Below are positions 26,943 to 36,761 of a stretch of 64,000 nucleotides of DNA, piece by piece. This DNA comes from Corynebacterium gallinarum (GTDB lineage Bacteria > Actinomycetota > Actinomycetes > Mycobacteriales > Mycobacteriaceae): NCBI RefSeq assembly GCF_014837045.1, contig NZ_JACSPR010000010.1, forward strand, positions 1 through 64,000. The letters are read 5' to 3'. Made by a program: the position numbers and the translations under genes. Every line of letters begins with the position of its first letter. Position 1 is the first letter of the stretch. The notes beneath the pieces are model-generated. The model was not told the origin of the DNA. It ran no database searches and was given only the letters and a program-made list of their open reading frames with translations.

Positions 26943-27650
26943 CTACAGCAGGGCACCGAGGCGGTCGGCGGCGTCGATAAGCTCACTTCCCCACAGAGCT
27001 GCGGGGTGGGGGCGCAGGCGCTCGGCCGCGCCCGAGATGGACAGCACGGCGATCATGGAACCGTTGGAGTCGAAGACGGGGCAGGAGAGGCTGGCCAGAC
27101 CCACCTCGCGTTCGCTGACGGATTCCGCGAGCCCGGTGGCGCGCACCTGATCCAGATCTGCAGGTGTGAAGGCGCCGGGGGCGAGGTTGGGGTTGTGGGC
27201 GGCGAACACCCGGGCCGCCGACCCGGCGTGAAGCGGCATACGGGTGCCCACCGGAACCACGTTCTTCAGCCCGGAGGAGGGTTCCTGGCTGGCCACACAG
27301 GTGCGGGAATTCCCGGTGAGCCGGTAGAGCTGGACGGATTCACCGGTGCGTTCCATCAGGTCGGTCATGATGGGCACGGCGATGTCGATGAGGGTGTCGG
27401 TACCGCGGGCCCCGAGGGAGGCCAGACGCGCCCCGATGGTCCAGCGACTGTCCCGGGAGCGGGCCAGCATGCCGTGGACCTCTAGTGCGGAGGCCAGGCG
27501 GTGAGCCGTCGCGCGCGGAAGGGAGGTGGCCGCCGCGAGCTCGGCGAGTGAGCGTGGCTGCTCAGCGATGACGTTGAGGATGGTCACCGCCCGGTCTAGT
27601 ACCTTGATGCCACTTTCCGTGGTGATCTCATGTTCTTCTTGCTGTCCCAT
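26943..27650 (-). CDS. ltbR: IclR-type regulator LtbR (leucine/tryptophan biosynthesis regulator)
   Basis: This 235-residue IclR-family protein has an N-terminal winged helix (VLDRAVTILNVIAEQPRSLA ... LPRATAHRLASALEVHGML) and a C-terminal effector domain ending LRPHPAALWGSELIDAADRL. It lies divergent from leuCD, the position of LtbR (LeuR) in C. glutamicum, which represses leuB, leuCD and trp genes. A TAGATT -10 box (complement of 27657-27662) ends 6 bases before its ATG, so it is probably leaderless. Several GTGGGA/TCCCAC motifs in the intergenic region are candidate binding sites. Confidence 0.9.
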   Translation of the reverse strand: MGQQEEHEITTESGIKVLDRAVTILNVIAEQPRSLAELAAATSLPRATAHRLASALEVHGMLARSRDSRWTIGARLASLGARGTDTLIDIAVPIMTDLMERTGESVQLYRLTGNSRTCVASQEPSSGLKNVVPVGTRMPLHAGSAARVFAAHNPNLAPGAFTPADLDQVRATGLAESVSEREVGLASLSCPVFDSNGSMIAVLSISGAAERLRPHPAALWGSELIDAADRLGALL

Positions 27651-27970
27651 GCCTCGAATCTATCAGTCCACTGGGTGGGACACCGTCAGCGGTGGGCCTG
27701 TCTGGGCTTGTCGGCGCCGTATATAGAGGCCCCCGAATCGCGGGAGTAACGGTGATCACGCGCGCAGTGTGACAAATAGAGGTGGGAATGCGCTATACTA
27801 TCCCATGAAGCGAAACGACTGTCCCAAAGGGTGGGATTCTGGTTGGTTGGGCGGGCATGGTTCCACGGCGCGGAATTAGCCACCTGAAACCCCTGACGAT
27901 CCCACCCCTGACGGATAGGCCAATCACGCGGATTCAACCACTTCACACAGTTTAAGGACGGTGAATTTCC
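27651..27970. promoter_or_regulatory. ltbR-leuC divergent control region
   Basis: A leuC promoter candidate is TGACAA (27770-27775), 18 bases, TATACT (27794-27799). Repeated GTGGGA motifs occur in both orientations: GGTGGGAC near 27675, GTGGGAA near 27783, ATCCCAT near 27800, TGTCCCA near 27818, GTGGGAT near 27830 and ATCCCACC near 27898. Copies flank the -10 box, as expected for LtbR operators. The leader of about 165 bases contains a 24-codon open frame (ATG 27805) without leucine enrichment, so attenuation is not supported. Confidence 0.6.
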
Positions 27971-29416
27971 ATGACCAGCCCCGTGGATACCAGCACCTCG
28001 AAGGAGAAGCTGACCCTGGCAGAGAAGGTGTGGCGCGACCATGTCGTGTCCAAGGGAGAAAACGGCGAACCCGATCTCCTCTACATCGACCTGCAGCTGC
28101 TGCATGAGGTCACCTCCCCGCAGGCCTTCGACGGTCTCCGCATGGCCGGCCGCAAGCTGCGCCGTCCCGACCTGCACCTGGCCACCGAGGACCACAACGT
28201 GCCCACCGAGGGCATCAAGACCGGGTCCCTGCTGGAGATCAACGACCAGATCTCCCGCCTCCAGGTGTCCACACTGCGTGACAACTGCAAGGAGTTCGGT
28301 GTCCGCCTGCACCCCATGGGTGACGTGCGTCAGGGCATCGTCCACACCGTCGGCCCGCAGTTGGGTGCCACCCAGCCGGGCATGACCATCGTGTGCGGTG
28401 ACTCCCACACCTCCACCCACGGTGCCTTCGGCGCCATGGCCTTCGGCATCGGCACCTCCGAGGTCGAGCACGTCATGGCCACCCAGACCCTGCCACTCAA
28501 GCCGTTCAAGACCATGGCCATCGAGGTCACCGGTGAACTGCAGCCGGGTGTGTCCTCCAAGGACCTGATCCTGGCGATCATCGCGAAGATCGGCACCGGC
28601 GGCGGCCAGGGATACGTCCTGGAGTACCGCGGCGAGGCCATTCGCAAGCTGTCCATGGATGCCCGCATGACCATCTGCAACATGTCCATCGAGGCTGGTG
28701 CCCGCGCTGGCATGATCGCCCCGGATGAGACCACCTTCGACTACGTCAAGGGCCGCGAGATGGCCCCGACGGGTGCGGACTGGGATGAGGCCGTGGCCTA
28801 CTGGAAGACCCTGCCCACCGATGAGGGTGCGGAGTTCGACAAGGTCGTGGAGATCGACGGTTCCGCCCTGACCCCGTTCGTCACCTGGGGCACCAACCCC
28901 GGCCAGGGCCTGCCCCTGTCCGAGACCGTCCCGGATCCCGAGGACTTCACCAACGACAATGACAAGGCCTCCGCCGAGAAGGCCCTGCAGTACATGGACC
29001 TGACCCCGGGCACCCCGCTGCGCGAGATCAAGATCGACACCGTGTTCCTGGGTTCCTGCACCAACGCACGCATCGAGGACCTGGAGATCGCCGCGGAGAT
29101 CCTCAAGGGCCGCAAGATCGCCGATGACATCCGCATGATGGTGGTTCCCTCCTCCACCTGGGTCAAGCAGGAGGCGGAGAAACTCGGACTGGACAAGATC
29201 TTCATCGAGGCCGGCGCCGAGTGGCGCACCGCAGGCTGTTCCATGTGCCTGGGCATGAACCCCGACCAGCTCAAGCCCGGTGAGCGTTCCGCCTCCACCT
29301 CCAACCGCAACTTCGAGGGCCGCCAGGGCCCGGGTGGACGCACCCACCTGGTGTCCCCGGCCGTGGCCGCCGCCACCGCCATCCGCGGCAAGCTGTCCTC
29401 CCCGGCGGACCTGTAA
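27971..29416 (+). CDS. leuC: 3-isopropylmalate dehydratase large subunit LeuC
   Basis: LeuC with LeuD isomerises 2-isopropylmalate to 3-isopropylmalate in leucine synthesis. The 481-residue product has the 4Fe-4S ligands in [13 protein letters not shown] and [12 protein letters not shown], plus [23 protein letters not shown] ribosome binding site with AAGGACGGTG precedes the ATG. leuD follows 45 bases downstream in the same operon. Codon use is strongly GC-ending and regular (row 28141-28200 has 43 G/C of 60), typical of a highly expressed core gene. Confidence 0.97.
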   Translation: MTSPVDTSTSKEKLTLAEKVWRDHVVSKGENGEPDLLYIDLQLLHEVTSPQAFDGLRMAGRKLRRPDLHLATEDHNVPTEGIKTGSLLEINDQISRLQVSTLRDNCKEFGVRLHPMGDVRQGIVHTVGPQLGATQPGMTIVCGDSHTSTHGAFGAMAFGIGTSEVEHVMATQTLPLKPFKTMAIEVTGELQPGVSSKDLILAIIAKIGTGGGQGYVLEYRGEAIRKLSMDARMTICNMSIEAGARAGMIAPDETTFDYVKGREMAPTGADWDEAVAYWKTLPTDEGAEFDKVVEIDGSALTPFVTWGTNPGQGLPLSETVPDPEDFTNDNDKASAEKALQYMDLTPGTPLREIKIDTVFLGSCTNARIEDLEIAAEILKGRKIADDIRMMVVPSSTWVKQEAEKLGLDKIFIEAGAEWRTAGCSMCLGMNPDQLKPGERSASTSNRNFEGRQGPGGRTHLVSPAVAAATAIRGKLSSPADL

Positions 29417-29461
29417 CCAGACCCCGACCCCATTCAAACGGACCTTTTAGGAGTTTTTCCC

Positions 29462-30052
29462 GTGGAGAAGTTCACCAAGCACACCGGCGTCGGCGTTCCA
29501 CTGCAGCGTTCCAACGTGGATACCGACCAGATCATCCCCGCCGTCTACCTCAAGCGCGTCACCCGCACCGGTTTCGAGGACGGCCTGTTTTCCAACTGGC
29601 GCCAGAACGACCCTGACTTCGTGCTCAACCAGGAGACCTACAAGAACGGTTCCGTGCTCATCGCCGGACCGGACTTCGGTACCGGGTCCTCCCGCGAGCA
29701 CGCCGTCTGGGCCCTGATGGACTACGGTTTCCGTGCCGTGTTCTCCTCCCGTTTCGCCGATATCTTCCGCGGCAACTCGGGCAAGGCGGGTCTGCTCACC
29801 GGCATCATGGAGCAGTCCGACATCGAGCTGCTGTGGAAGCTCATGGAGCAGACCCCCGGCCTGGAGATGACCGTCGATCTGGAGAATCAGACCGTCGTCG
29901 CCGGCGATGCCGTGATCAGCTTCGAGGTGGATCCCTACATCCGCTGGCGTCTCATGGAGGGGCTTGACGATGTCGGCCTCACCCTGCGCAAGGTCGACGA
30001 GATTAAGGCCTACGAGGCTAAGCGTCCGGCCTTCAAGCCGAGCGCGCTGTAG
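29462..30052 (+). CDS. leuD: 3-isopropylmalate dehydratase small subunit LeuD
   Basis: This 196-residue protein has the swivel-domain pattern: [19 protein letters not shown] and [22 protein letters not shown], then [18 protein letters not shown]. It starts with GTG at 29462 after TAGGAG. It ends the leuCD operon; a perfect 13-bp hairpin follows at 30074-30102. Confidence 0.97.
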   Translation: MEKFTKHTGVGVPLQRSNVDTDQIIPAVYLKRVTRTGFEDGLFSNWRQNDPDFVLNQETYKNGSVLIAGPDFGTGSSREHAVWALMDYGFRAVFSSRFADIFRGNSGKAGLLTGIMEQSDIELLWKLMEQTPGLEMTVDLENQTVVAGDAVISFEVDPYIRWRLMEGLDDVGLTLRKVDEIKAYEAKRPAFKPSAL

Positions 30053-30073
30053 ATTCGCAGTCAATAGGAAGAT

Positions 30074-30102
30074 GGCCCCGGGGTGGAAACCACCCCGGGG
30101 CC
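30074..30102. terminator. GC-rich hairpin after leuCD
   Basis: GGCCCCGGGGTGG, AAA, CCACCCCGGGGCC form a perfect 13-bp stem, without a T-tract. It lies between the convergent leuD and Nudix genes and probably acts in both directions. Confidence 0.75.
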
Positions 30103-30123
30103 CTTGGCGTCTGCTCCGGCGAG

Positions 30124-31137
30124 CTATTTCACCGGTAGCGCGCTGGCGAGGTAGTCAGCCCCGGTGAGTACCTCGTTGTGGAAGCTCAGGACCCACACGG
30201 AACCCTTCCGGGTTTTCAGCTCCTCCTCGGGGATGGGGAGGGTGCCGTTCTCGGTGAGCCAGGACAGCATCCCCGGAATTGCGTCACCCTGGCTGATGAT
30301 GACCGGGACGCCGCCCTCACCGACGACCTCCATGAAACGCTTCTTCGCGGCCTCGGGGTTCTCATTCCACGCCTCATCGCCGAAGAGCCTGTTCACCCCG
30401 ATGTCCAGACCGAGCTCATCGGCCAGGGGCAGGGCAGTGGTCTGGCAGCGGTCCGGCACCGCGGAGTAGATCGCGGTTGGTTTGAAGGGCAGCAGCATGG
30501 GCACGAGCATCTCGGCCTGCCGGCGGCCCTTCTTATCCAGGGGGCGTTTGTTGTCATCGCCGGCCCAGGTGCGACGGGCATGGGCGCGGGCGTGACGGAT
30601 GTAGAGCACCCGGGTGGTGGTGGGGTTCTGGAAACGCTTCCTCGCCTTGGCCAGCACCTTGGTGTCCACCTGGTAGCTCAGCAGGTCGCAGGCCTCCTCG
30701 ATGGGCAGCCAGCGGATCTCGTCCACCTCGTCGTTGGGCACGAACTGCCCGCCGAGGACCTTGGCGGTCCAGTAGTAGACCACCTTGGTGCGGTCGAGTA
30801 CCGGGTAGGTCACCTTGCCGATGAGCTTGCCCAGGCGGATGTCATATCCTGTTTCCTCGGCGATCTCGCGGGCGCAGGTGGTGGGGATGGACTCACCCGG
30901 ATCGACCTTGCCCTTGGCCAGCGACCAGTCGTCGTAATGCGGACGGTGGATGACGGCGACCTCGATGGAGTCCGGGTTGAACATGTCGCCACGCCACAGG
31001 ACGGCACCGGCGGCCAGGGTCGGACGGGTGAACTCCCGGGTGGGTTTGGAACCGATCTTCTGCAGGCGACCGTTGATCAGCATCGCTGAGTCCTGGTCTT
31101 TGTCCGTCTCGTGGAGCATCTGGGTTTTCTTGGACAT
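30124..31137 (-). CDS. Nudix hydrolase fused to histidine-phosphatase domain (MutT1-like)
   Basis: The 337-residue protein has an N-terminal Nudix domain with Nudix box GKVDPGESIPTTCAREIAEETG, and a C-terminal phosphohistidine-phosphatase domain starting at YIRHARAHARRTW (RHAR catalytic motif). This two-domain layout is that of mycobacterial MutT1, which sanitises 8-oxo-dGTP/GTP and diadenosine polyphosphates. I start at ATG 31137 (MSKKTQM), preceded by AAAGGTGA; an upstream extension is open but has no better signal. It is convergent with leuD and divergent from gpsA. Confidence 0.88.
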   Translation of the reverse strand: MSKKTQMLHETDKDQDSAMLINGRLQKIGSKPTREFTRPTLAAGAVLWRGDMFNPDSIEVAVIHRPHYDDWSLAKGKVDPGESIPTTCAREIAEETGYDIRLGKLIGKVTYPVLDRTKVVYYWTAKVLGGQFVPNDEVDEIRWLPIEEACDLLSYQVDTKVLAKARKRFQNPTTTRVLYIRHARAHARRTWAGDDNKRPLDKKGRRQAEMLVPMLLPFKPTAIYSAVPDRCQTTALPLADELGLDIGVNRLFGDEAWNENPEAAKKRFMEVVGEGGVPVIISQGDAIPGMLSWLTENGTLPIPEEELKTRKGSVWVLSFHNEVLTGADYLASALPVK

Positions 31138-31430
31138 TCTCGGTTCACCTTTCGCGACTGTGTGCGGGGTAGTTGTGAGAACCTCCCGGCGGCTGGTTTC
31201 CACGGCCTGCGGGGCAATCACGTGCATCTCCTGCTGGTATTTTATCCATTGTTCACCACAACCGTGGCCATCGCATGTTGTGCCGCGGCGTGTTTGCTCA
31301 CATCTGCTCCCTGCTGCGCATCCTGGGTGGGATAATCCACCGATAATCCACCGGAGGGTGACCTGCGCCGATCAGAGGCGATGGGATACCCTGAGACGGT
31401 CAATGCGTAGTGATCGAAAGGGTGTGGCAG
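31138..31430. other. Nudix gene-gpsA intergenic region with an 11-bp tandem repeat
   Basis: There is no gene of its own. GATAATCCACC occurs twice in perfect tandem at 31331-31341 and 31342-31352, about 80 bases before gpsA. This is a possible binding site for a regulator of either divergent gene. Promoters are not obvious. Confidence 0.45.
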
Positions 31431-32429
31431 TTGGTTTCCGTAGCGGTGATGGGTGCGGGTTCCTGGGGAACCACCCTGGCCAAGGTCTTTGCCGATGCCG
31501 GTAACACCGTCCAACTGTGGGCCCGGCGCGAGAGCCTCGCTGAGACGATCCGCACGACCAGGGAGAATCCCGATTACCTGCCGGGGATCACCCTGCCGGA
31601 TTCGGTCATCGTCACCTCCGATGCGCAGGCCGCACTCGACGGGTGTTCCATCGTGGTGCTCGGTATCCCGTCGCAGGCGCTGCGCACCACCCTGGTGGAG
31701 TGGAGGGATCTCATTCCCTCCGATGCCACCCTCGTCTCGCTGGCCAAGGGCATCGAGAAGGACACCCACCTGCGGATGAGCCAGGTGATCGCGGAGGTCA
31801 CCGGTGCTGATCCCTCACGCATCGCGGTGTTGTCCGGCCCGAACCTGGCCCGTGAGATCGCGGAGGGACAACCGGCGGCCACGGTGATCGCCTGTGAGGA
31901 TGAGAACCGGGCCAAGCTGGTGCAGGCTGCGGTCGCCGCACCGTATTTCCGGCCCTACACCAATACCGATGTCATCGGCACGGAGCTGGGTGGTGCATGT
32001 AAGAACGTCATCGCCCTGGCCTGCGGTATCGCCCACGGGTTCGGACTGGGGGAGAACTCCAATGCCTCCCTGATCACCCGCGGTCTTGCGGAGATCGCGC
32101 GTCTGGGCAAGGCCATGGGGGCGGATCCCCGCACCTTCGCCGGGCTCGCCGGCATGGGTGACCTGGTGGCCACCTGCTCTTCACCACTGTCCCGTAACCG
32201 CACCTTCGGTGACCGCCTTGGCCGGGGTGAATCACTCGAGCAGGCCCGTGAGGCCACGCACGGTCAGGTGGCTGAGGGTGTGATCTCCTCCCAGTCCATC
32301 CATGATCTGGCGGTCGGGTTGGGCGTCGAGATGCCCATCACCCAGGCGGTCTACGCGGTGTGCCATCAGGGGATGGCGGTGCGGGAGATGGTCGACGCGC
32401 TGATGGGCAGGTCGAAGAAGGCGGAGTGA
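31431..32429 (+). CDS. gpsA: Glycerol-3-phosphate dehydrogenase [NAD(P)+] GpsA
   Basis: GpsA makes glycerol-3-phosphate for phospholipids. It has the Rossmann motif [15 protein letters not shown] at the N-terminus, [20 protein letters not shown], the catalytic-lysine region [14 protein letters not shown] and [13 protein letters not shown] use TTG 31431 ([10 protein letters not shown]), 10 bases after AAAGG; GTGs at 31410 and 31422 in the same frame are alternatives. It is followed closely by ddl, a frequent actinobacterial pair. Confidence 0.93.
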   Translation: MVSVAVMGAGSWGTTLAKVFADAGNTVQLWARRESLAETIRTTRENPDYLPGITLPDSVIVTSDAQAALDGCSIVVLGIPSQALRTTLVEWRDLIPSDATLVSLAKGIEKDTHLRMSQVIAEVTGADPSRIAVLSGPNLAREIAEGQPAATVIACEDENRAKLVQAAVAAPYFRPYTNTDVIGTELGGACKNVIALACGIAHGFGLGENSNASLITRGLAEIARLGKAMGADPRTFAGLAGMGDLVATCSSPLSRNRTFGDRLGRGESLEQAREATHGQVAEGVISSQSIHDLAVGLGVEMPITQAVYAVCHQGMAVREMVDALMGRSKKAE

Positions 32430-32453
32430 GGGAACGTTGTAAGCTTTGCCGGT

Positions 32454-33539
32454 GTGAGTAACTCAAATTCCGCCAAAGTCCGCGTCGCCGTCCTCTATGG
32501 TGGCCGCAGCGCCGAGCACTCGGTGTCGTGTGTGTCCGCCGGTGCCATCATCGCGCACCTTGATCCCGAGAAGTATGAGGTCATCCCCGTCGGTATCACC
32601 GTGGACGGTGCCTGGGTGGTCGGTGAGTCCGATCCGGAGCGTCTGCGCCTGATCGACCGCACCATGCCCGAGGTGCAGCGCCGGGAGGAGATCCGCCCCA
32701 GCCTGGATCCCGCCCACCGCGGTGAGTTCCACTTCGCCGATGGGTCCCTCTACGCCACCGCGGATGTCATCTTCCCGGTGCTGCATGGTCGTTTCGGTGA
32801 GGACGGCACCATCCAGGGCATGTTCGCCCTGTCGGACATCCCCGTGGTGGGGCCGGGCGTGCTGTCCTCGGCTGCGGGTATGGATAAGGAGTTCACCAAG
32901 AAGCTCATGGCCGCGGAGGGCCTGCCGATCGGTCGTGAGGTCATCCTGCGTGATCGCGCCGAGCTGACCGACGCGGAGAAGAAGCTGCTGGGTCTTCCCG
33001 TCTTCGTCAAACCCGCCCGCGGTGGCTCTTCCATCGGTATCTCCAAGGTCAGCAGCTGGGATGATCTCCCCGCCGCCGTTGAGCTGGCCCGCCTGAATGA
33101 TGAGAAGGTCATCGTGGAATCCGAGATCGTCGGCGCCGAGGTGGAGTGCGGTGTGCTGCAGTATCCGGATGGCCGCATCGTGGCCTCCCTCCCGGCCATG
33201 CTGCGTGGCACCGAGGACGGCGAGGGTGGTTTCTACGACTTCGACACCAAGTACCTCGACAATGTGGTTACCGCGGAGATCCCGGCGCCACTGGATGACG
33301 CGACCATTGAACTGGTGCAGTCCCTGGCCGTGGAGACCTTCCAGGCCCTGGCCTGTGAGGGCCTGGCGCGCGTGGATTTCTTCGTCACCTCCAATGGCCC
33401 GGTCCTCAACGAGATCAACACCATGCCGGGCTTCACCCCGATCTCCATGTACCCGCAGATGTTCGCCGCGTCCGGGGTGGACTACGAGGAGCTTCTCGAC
33501 GTCCTCGTCCAGCAGGCACTGCACCGCTCCACCACCTAG
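32454..33539 (+). CDS. ddl: D-alanine--D-alanine ligase
   Basis: Ddl makes the D-Ala-D-Ala end of the peptidoglycan stem. The 361-residue ATP-grasp enzyme has VAVLYGGRSAEHSVS, HGRFGEDGTIQGMF, VFVKPARGGSSIGISKV, VECGVL and FLVNEINTMPGFTPISMYP-type end motifs. The GTG start at 32454 lies 8 bases after a TAAGCT -10 box (32440-32445), so an own leaderless promoter besides read-through from gpsA is likely. Its TAG stop shares the CTAG at 33536-33539 with the stop of the convergent oxidoreductase gene. Confidence 0.96.
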   Translation: MSNSNSAKVRVAVLYGGRSAEHSVSCVSAGAIIAHLDPEKYEVIPVGITVDGAWVVGESDPERLRLIDRTMPEVQRREEIRPSLDPAHRGEFHFADGSLYATADVIFPVLHGRFGEDGTIQGMFALSDIPVVGPGVLSSAAGMDKEFTKKLMAAEGLPIGREVILRDRAELTDAEKKLLGLPVFVKPARGGSSIGISKVSSWDDLPAAVELARLNDEKVIVESEIVGAEVECGVLQYPDGRIVASLPAMLRGTEDGEGGFYDFDTKYLDNVVTAEIPAPLDDATIELVQSLAVETFQALACEGLARVDFFVTSNGPVLNEINTMPGFTPISMYPQMFAASGVDYEELLDVLVQQALHRSTT

Positions 33540-34576
33540 CGACCCAGCAGGCGCTCCACCCGGGGTTTGACCTCGGTGGCCAACAGGGTGATGGATTCCA
33601 GGACATGCTCATGCGGCAGACCCCCGATATCCATCTGCAGGAAATGCCGCATGTGCCCCAGGTGGCCGTGCAGATCAACGATCCGCCGTGCCACCTCGTC
33701 GGGGTCACCCACATAGTAGGCACCCGGCGCCGAGGCCTGCGCCAGATAGGCATTTTTATCAGGGGCGGGCCATCCACGCAGCCGGCCCATCTCCACATTG
33801 AGGTTGTGCCAGCCGGGATAGAACCGGTCGAGGGCCTCCTGTTTGGTCGGCGCCACCAGGCCCAACGCTGCGACGGAGACCTTGATGTTGTCGCCGCTGT
33901 GTCCGGCCCGGGCGGCTGTCTCCCGGTAGAGCTGCGCCAGGGGAGCAAACCGGTGTGGGGCCCCGCCGATGATGCCGTAGGAGATCGGCAGTCCGAGTTG
34001 CCCGGCCCGCACCGAGGACCCGGCGTTACCACCGGTGGCCAGCCAGATCGGCAACCTACCGCGGACCGGACGTGGCACCACCGCGAGGTTCTCCAGGGAT
34101 GGACGGCGCGTACCTGACCAGGTCACCTGCTCATCATCGCTGTTGGTGATGGTCAGGAGCAGATCGAGTTTCTCCGCGTAGAGCTCGTCATAATCGGTGA
34201 GGTCATAACCGAACAGGGGAAAGGTCTCCACGGAGGAACCGCGACCCGCGGTGATCTCCACGCGACCCCCACCGGAGACCGCATCGGCGATGGCGAACTG
34301 CTGGAAAACCCGCACGGGATCGTCGGTGCCGATGATGCTGGCGGCGCTGCCGAGGGTGATCCGGGAGGTGGTGGCGGCCGCCGCTGCGATCAGCGCACCG
34401 GGGGAGGACACGGGCATGGTGGTGGTGTGGTGTTCACCGATACCGAAATAATCCAGTCCCTCCCGGTCCGCGAGGACGATTGCCTCCAGCAGGTTGCGGA
34501 TCGCCTCCGAGGTGGGGCGGTGGGTGCCATCCGGGTTGAGTGGGGTGTCGCCGAAACTGTAGGCTCCGATCTCCAT
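33536..34576 (-). CDS. LLM-class flavin-dependent oxidoreductase (first copy)
   Basis: This is a luciferase-like TIM-barrel protein of about 346 residues: GLDYFGIGEHHTTT, ITLGSAASIIGTDDPVRVFQQFA and GRVEITAGRGS. Substrate unknown. It is transcribed after a second LLM gene (34591-35577); the intergenic distance is 14 bases with start 34576. ATG 34588 (MVLTMEIG) is an equally possible start. The 3' end overlaps ddl by four bases. The two LLM proteins share only the fold pattern, so they are old paralogues. Confidence 0.87.
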   Translation of the reverse strand: MEIGAYSFGDTPLNPDGTHRPTSEAIRNLLEAIVLADREGLDYFGIGEHHTTTMPVSSPGALIAAAAATTSRITLGSAASIIGTDDPVRVFQQFAIADAVSGGGRVEITAGRGSSVETFPLFGYDLTDYDELYAEKLDLLLTITNSDDEQVTWSGTRRPSLENLAVVPRPVRGRLPIWLATGGNAGSSVRAGQLGLPISYGIIGGAPHRFAPLAQLYRETAARAGHSGDNIKVSVAALGLVAPTKQEALDRFYPGWHNLNVEMGRLRGWPAPDKNAYLAQASAPGAYYVGDPDEVARRIVDLHGHLGHMRHFLQMDIGGLPHEHVLESITLLATEVKPRVERLLGR

Positions 34577-34590
34577 GGTCAGAACCATGA

Positions 34591-35577
34591 TCAGAACCAC
34601 GCCTCGGCCAGCAGCTGCAGGGAACGCTCCCGCACCTTCGGGTCGAAGGCGTAGGTGACGGTGATCAGCTCATCGGCACCGGTGCGCTCCACGAACTCCT
34701 CCAGCTGGGTGGTGGCCGTCTTCGGCGAACCCACCGCCTGGATCCGCAGCATGGACTGGGCCCCGCCGCTGCCGGGGAGGGTCGCCGGGTCCACCGGGGG
34801 CTGGATCTTCCGGCGCTGTCCGGTCTGGATGTCGGCGAACATCTGCTGGATCACGGTGAATTCGCGCTTGGCCTCGGCGTCGGTGTCGGCGACCAGGACA
34901 TTGATGCCGGCCATGATGTAGGGCTTGTCTATCTGGGCGGTGGGCATCTCGGTGGAGAAGGTGTCCCGGTAGACCCGGATGGCCTGATCGATCTGGTCGG
35001 GCGCGAAGTGGGAGGCCAGGGAGAACGGCAGACCCAGCTGCCCGGCGATGGCGGCACCGTTGATGGTGGATCCCAACACCCAGATCGGCACGTTGGTCCC
35101 AGCGGAGGCGGCGGAGACAATCGGCATGCTGTGGGAGGATCCGGCGTCGCTGAACCATCCCTGCAGGTCATAGATGCTCTCGGCGAAGGCCTGCGGTTCG
35201 GCTGAGGAACGGCTCAGGGCCTGGGCGGTCATCCCATCGGTACCGGGTGCGCGTCCCAGACCCAGATCAATCCGGTCCCCGTACATGTTGGCCAGGGTGC
35301 CGTATTGTTCTGCCACCATCAGCGGGGCGTGGTTGGGGAGCATGACCCCGCCGGAACCCACGCGGATCCGGTCGGTGACGGAGGCTGCCTGCCCGACCAG
35401 CAGTGCGGTGGCACTGGAAGCCAGGTTCACGGTGTTGTGGTGTTCGGCGAACCACAGCCGGTGATACCCCAGTTCATCGGCGAGCCGGGCGGCGTCCATG
35501 GAGGCTGCGATGGCATCGCGGGCGGTGGACCCCTCGGAGATGGACACGAGGTCGAGGATGTTCAACGGTACTGACAT
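34591..35577 (-). CDS. LLM-class flavin-dependent oxidoreductase (second copy)
   Basis: A 328-residue luciferase-like protein: RLWFAEHHNTVNLASSATALL, IRVGSGGVMLPNHAPLMVAEQYGTL and IDLGLGRAPGTD. This is the group 1 LLM type of monooxygenases (SsuD/LimB-like families). Cofactor would be FMN or F420; this one resembles FMN-type members, but that is not certain. It is the first gene of a two-gene unit. Confidence 0.87.
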   Translation of the reverse strand: MSVPLNILDLVSISEGSTARDAIAASMDAARLADELGYHRLWFAEHHNTVNLASSATALLVGQAASVTDRIRVGSGGVMLPNHAPLMVAEQYGTLANMYGDRIDLGLGRAPGTDGMTAQALSRSSAEPQAFAESIYDLQGWFSDAGSSHSMPIVSAASAGTNVPIWVLGSTINGAAIAGQLGLPFSLASHFAPDQIDQAIRVYRDTFSTEMPTAQIDKPYIMAGINVLVADTDAEAKREFTVIQQMFADIQTGQRRKIQPPVDPATLPGSGGAQSMLRIQAVGSPKTATTQLEEFVERTGADELITVTYAFDPKVRERSLQLLAEAWF

Positions 35578-35651
35578 TGGTTCTTTCCTTGTGTGAACGG
35601 GGAAGGGGTGGGCTGTAACCGGAGCCTACCTGCGTTCACCGAAACGACCAG

Positions 35652-36671
35652 CTAGACCGCCGGGACGTGCTCCTCGATCGCCTCGCTGATCTGCACCAGC
35701 GCGCCACCGGCGTACTGCGGCAGGGACACCGCGATATCCGTCTCGCGGCCCAGGGCGTACCAGGTGGCCGAGGTGGTGCCGGTGGCCAGGATGGTGTCCT
35801 CGAACCACGGGATGTCATTGATCTGCTGGAGGACGGCACCGGCCTCGTAGTTCTCCGAGGGCTCAACACCACAACGCACCACGATCGGTTCCAGACCGGC
35901 GGATTTCCAGGCCACGGCGTCATCGCCGTAACCGGCGGCGGCCATCGCGGGATCATCGATGAGTTCATAGGTGATCGCGTCCTCCCCGGAACCCACCTCG
36001 AGTGTGGGAGGCAGGGCGTCGATAAGCGCACTGCAGTTCCCGGAACCAGCGGCGAGCTGGGACAGCGGCGCCGGGAAGGGCTCACCGTCGCGCTGTTCCA
36101 GCGCACCCACCGCATCGGTGAAGGGTGCCACCGGGGTATCGGCGTTGTCGGTGCTCATATTATCGGCGGTGATGGCGACCACGGGGAAGCGGTCGACGGA
36201 GTACCACGTCTGCAGGGAGGACCCCGCGGTGACATCCGCGACCGGCAGCCAGGTCACCCCATCCACCTCGACGGTCTCGGCGAGTTCGGTGTACTGGAAC
36301 GGCATGTCCACACCACAGCGCAGGGTCACCCGTTCCAGCTCGGAACTGGACCACGCGGCCACACCGGCGGGCACCGGTTCGATGATCTGCGCGCGGGTGT
36401 GCCCGAAGGCGGAACCCGGCAGGGATTGGATGAGCGCGGCGCATTCCTCGGACTCCGCCTCCGGGGCGGGCAGGGTACTCATCGCCACCTGCTGCTGACC
36501 CGCCGGGCCCAACAGCACACGCGCACCCACCAGTACGCCGGCGGTGAGCAGCAGGGAGAGGACCAGGGCGATGACGATGGGGGTCTTGTTCATCCCCCGG
36601 GCGGCCACACCCGCGGCGGTGGTTCCAGCAGGACGGGAGGGTACAGACCCGTTATTGTTTTCGGCACTCAT
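35652..36671 (-). CDS. Membrane-anchored protein with two DUF3515-type domains
   Basis: The 339-residue protein has one N-terminal membrane helix (IVIALVLSLLLTAGVLVGARVLL, about 31-54) and an outside part made of two related halves. Each half has the order C-AL---LP, then A-W----LE-(V/I)-(L/V)RCGV (LERVTLRCGV and LEPIVVRCGV), W, WY and a repeated V/P ending. DUF3515 proteins normally have one such unit of about 150 residues, so this is an internal duplication. Function unknown; it lies divergent from thiL. A TAGGCT -10 box (complement of 36680-36685) ends 8 bases before the ATG (leaderless). Confidence 0.82.
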   Translation of the reverse strand: MSAENNNGSVPSRPAGTTAAGVAARGMNKTPIVIALVLSLLLTAGVLVGARVLLGPAGQQQVAMSTLPAPEAESEECAALIQSLPGSAFGHTRAQIIEPVPAGVAAWSSSELERVTLRCGVDMPFQYTELAETVEVDGVTWLPVADVTAGSSLQTWYSVDRFPVVAITADNMSTDNADTPVAPFTDAVGALEQRDGEPFPAPLSQLAAGSGNCSALIDALPPTLEVGSGEDAITYELIDDPAMAAAGYGDDAVAWKSAGLEPIVVRCGVEPSENYEAGAVLQQINDIPWFEDTILATGTTSATWYALGRETDIAVSLPQYAGGALVQISEAIEEHVPAV

Positions 36672-36761
36672 GATCCATCAGCCTACCCGTGGGTGGTTAG
36701 ACTGGAAAACACTGATCACCAGTAGATATTTCCCCCAAAAGCCTGAGGAGCTGACCCCGAC

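Noticed and set aside
27805..27879. Possible leader peptide for leucine attenuation before leuC
   Set aside because: The 24 codons contain one leucine only, and no terminator/antiterminator pair is visible; LtbR control explains the region better.
27686..29437. 583-codon frame opposite leuC
   Set aside because: A shadow of the strongly GC-biased third codon positions of leuC; repetitive Gly/His/Leu composition without domains.
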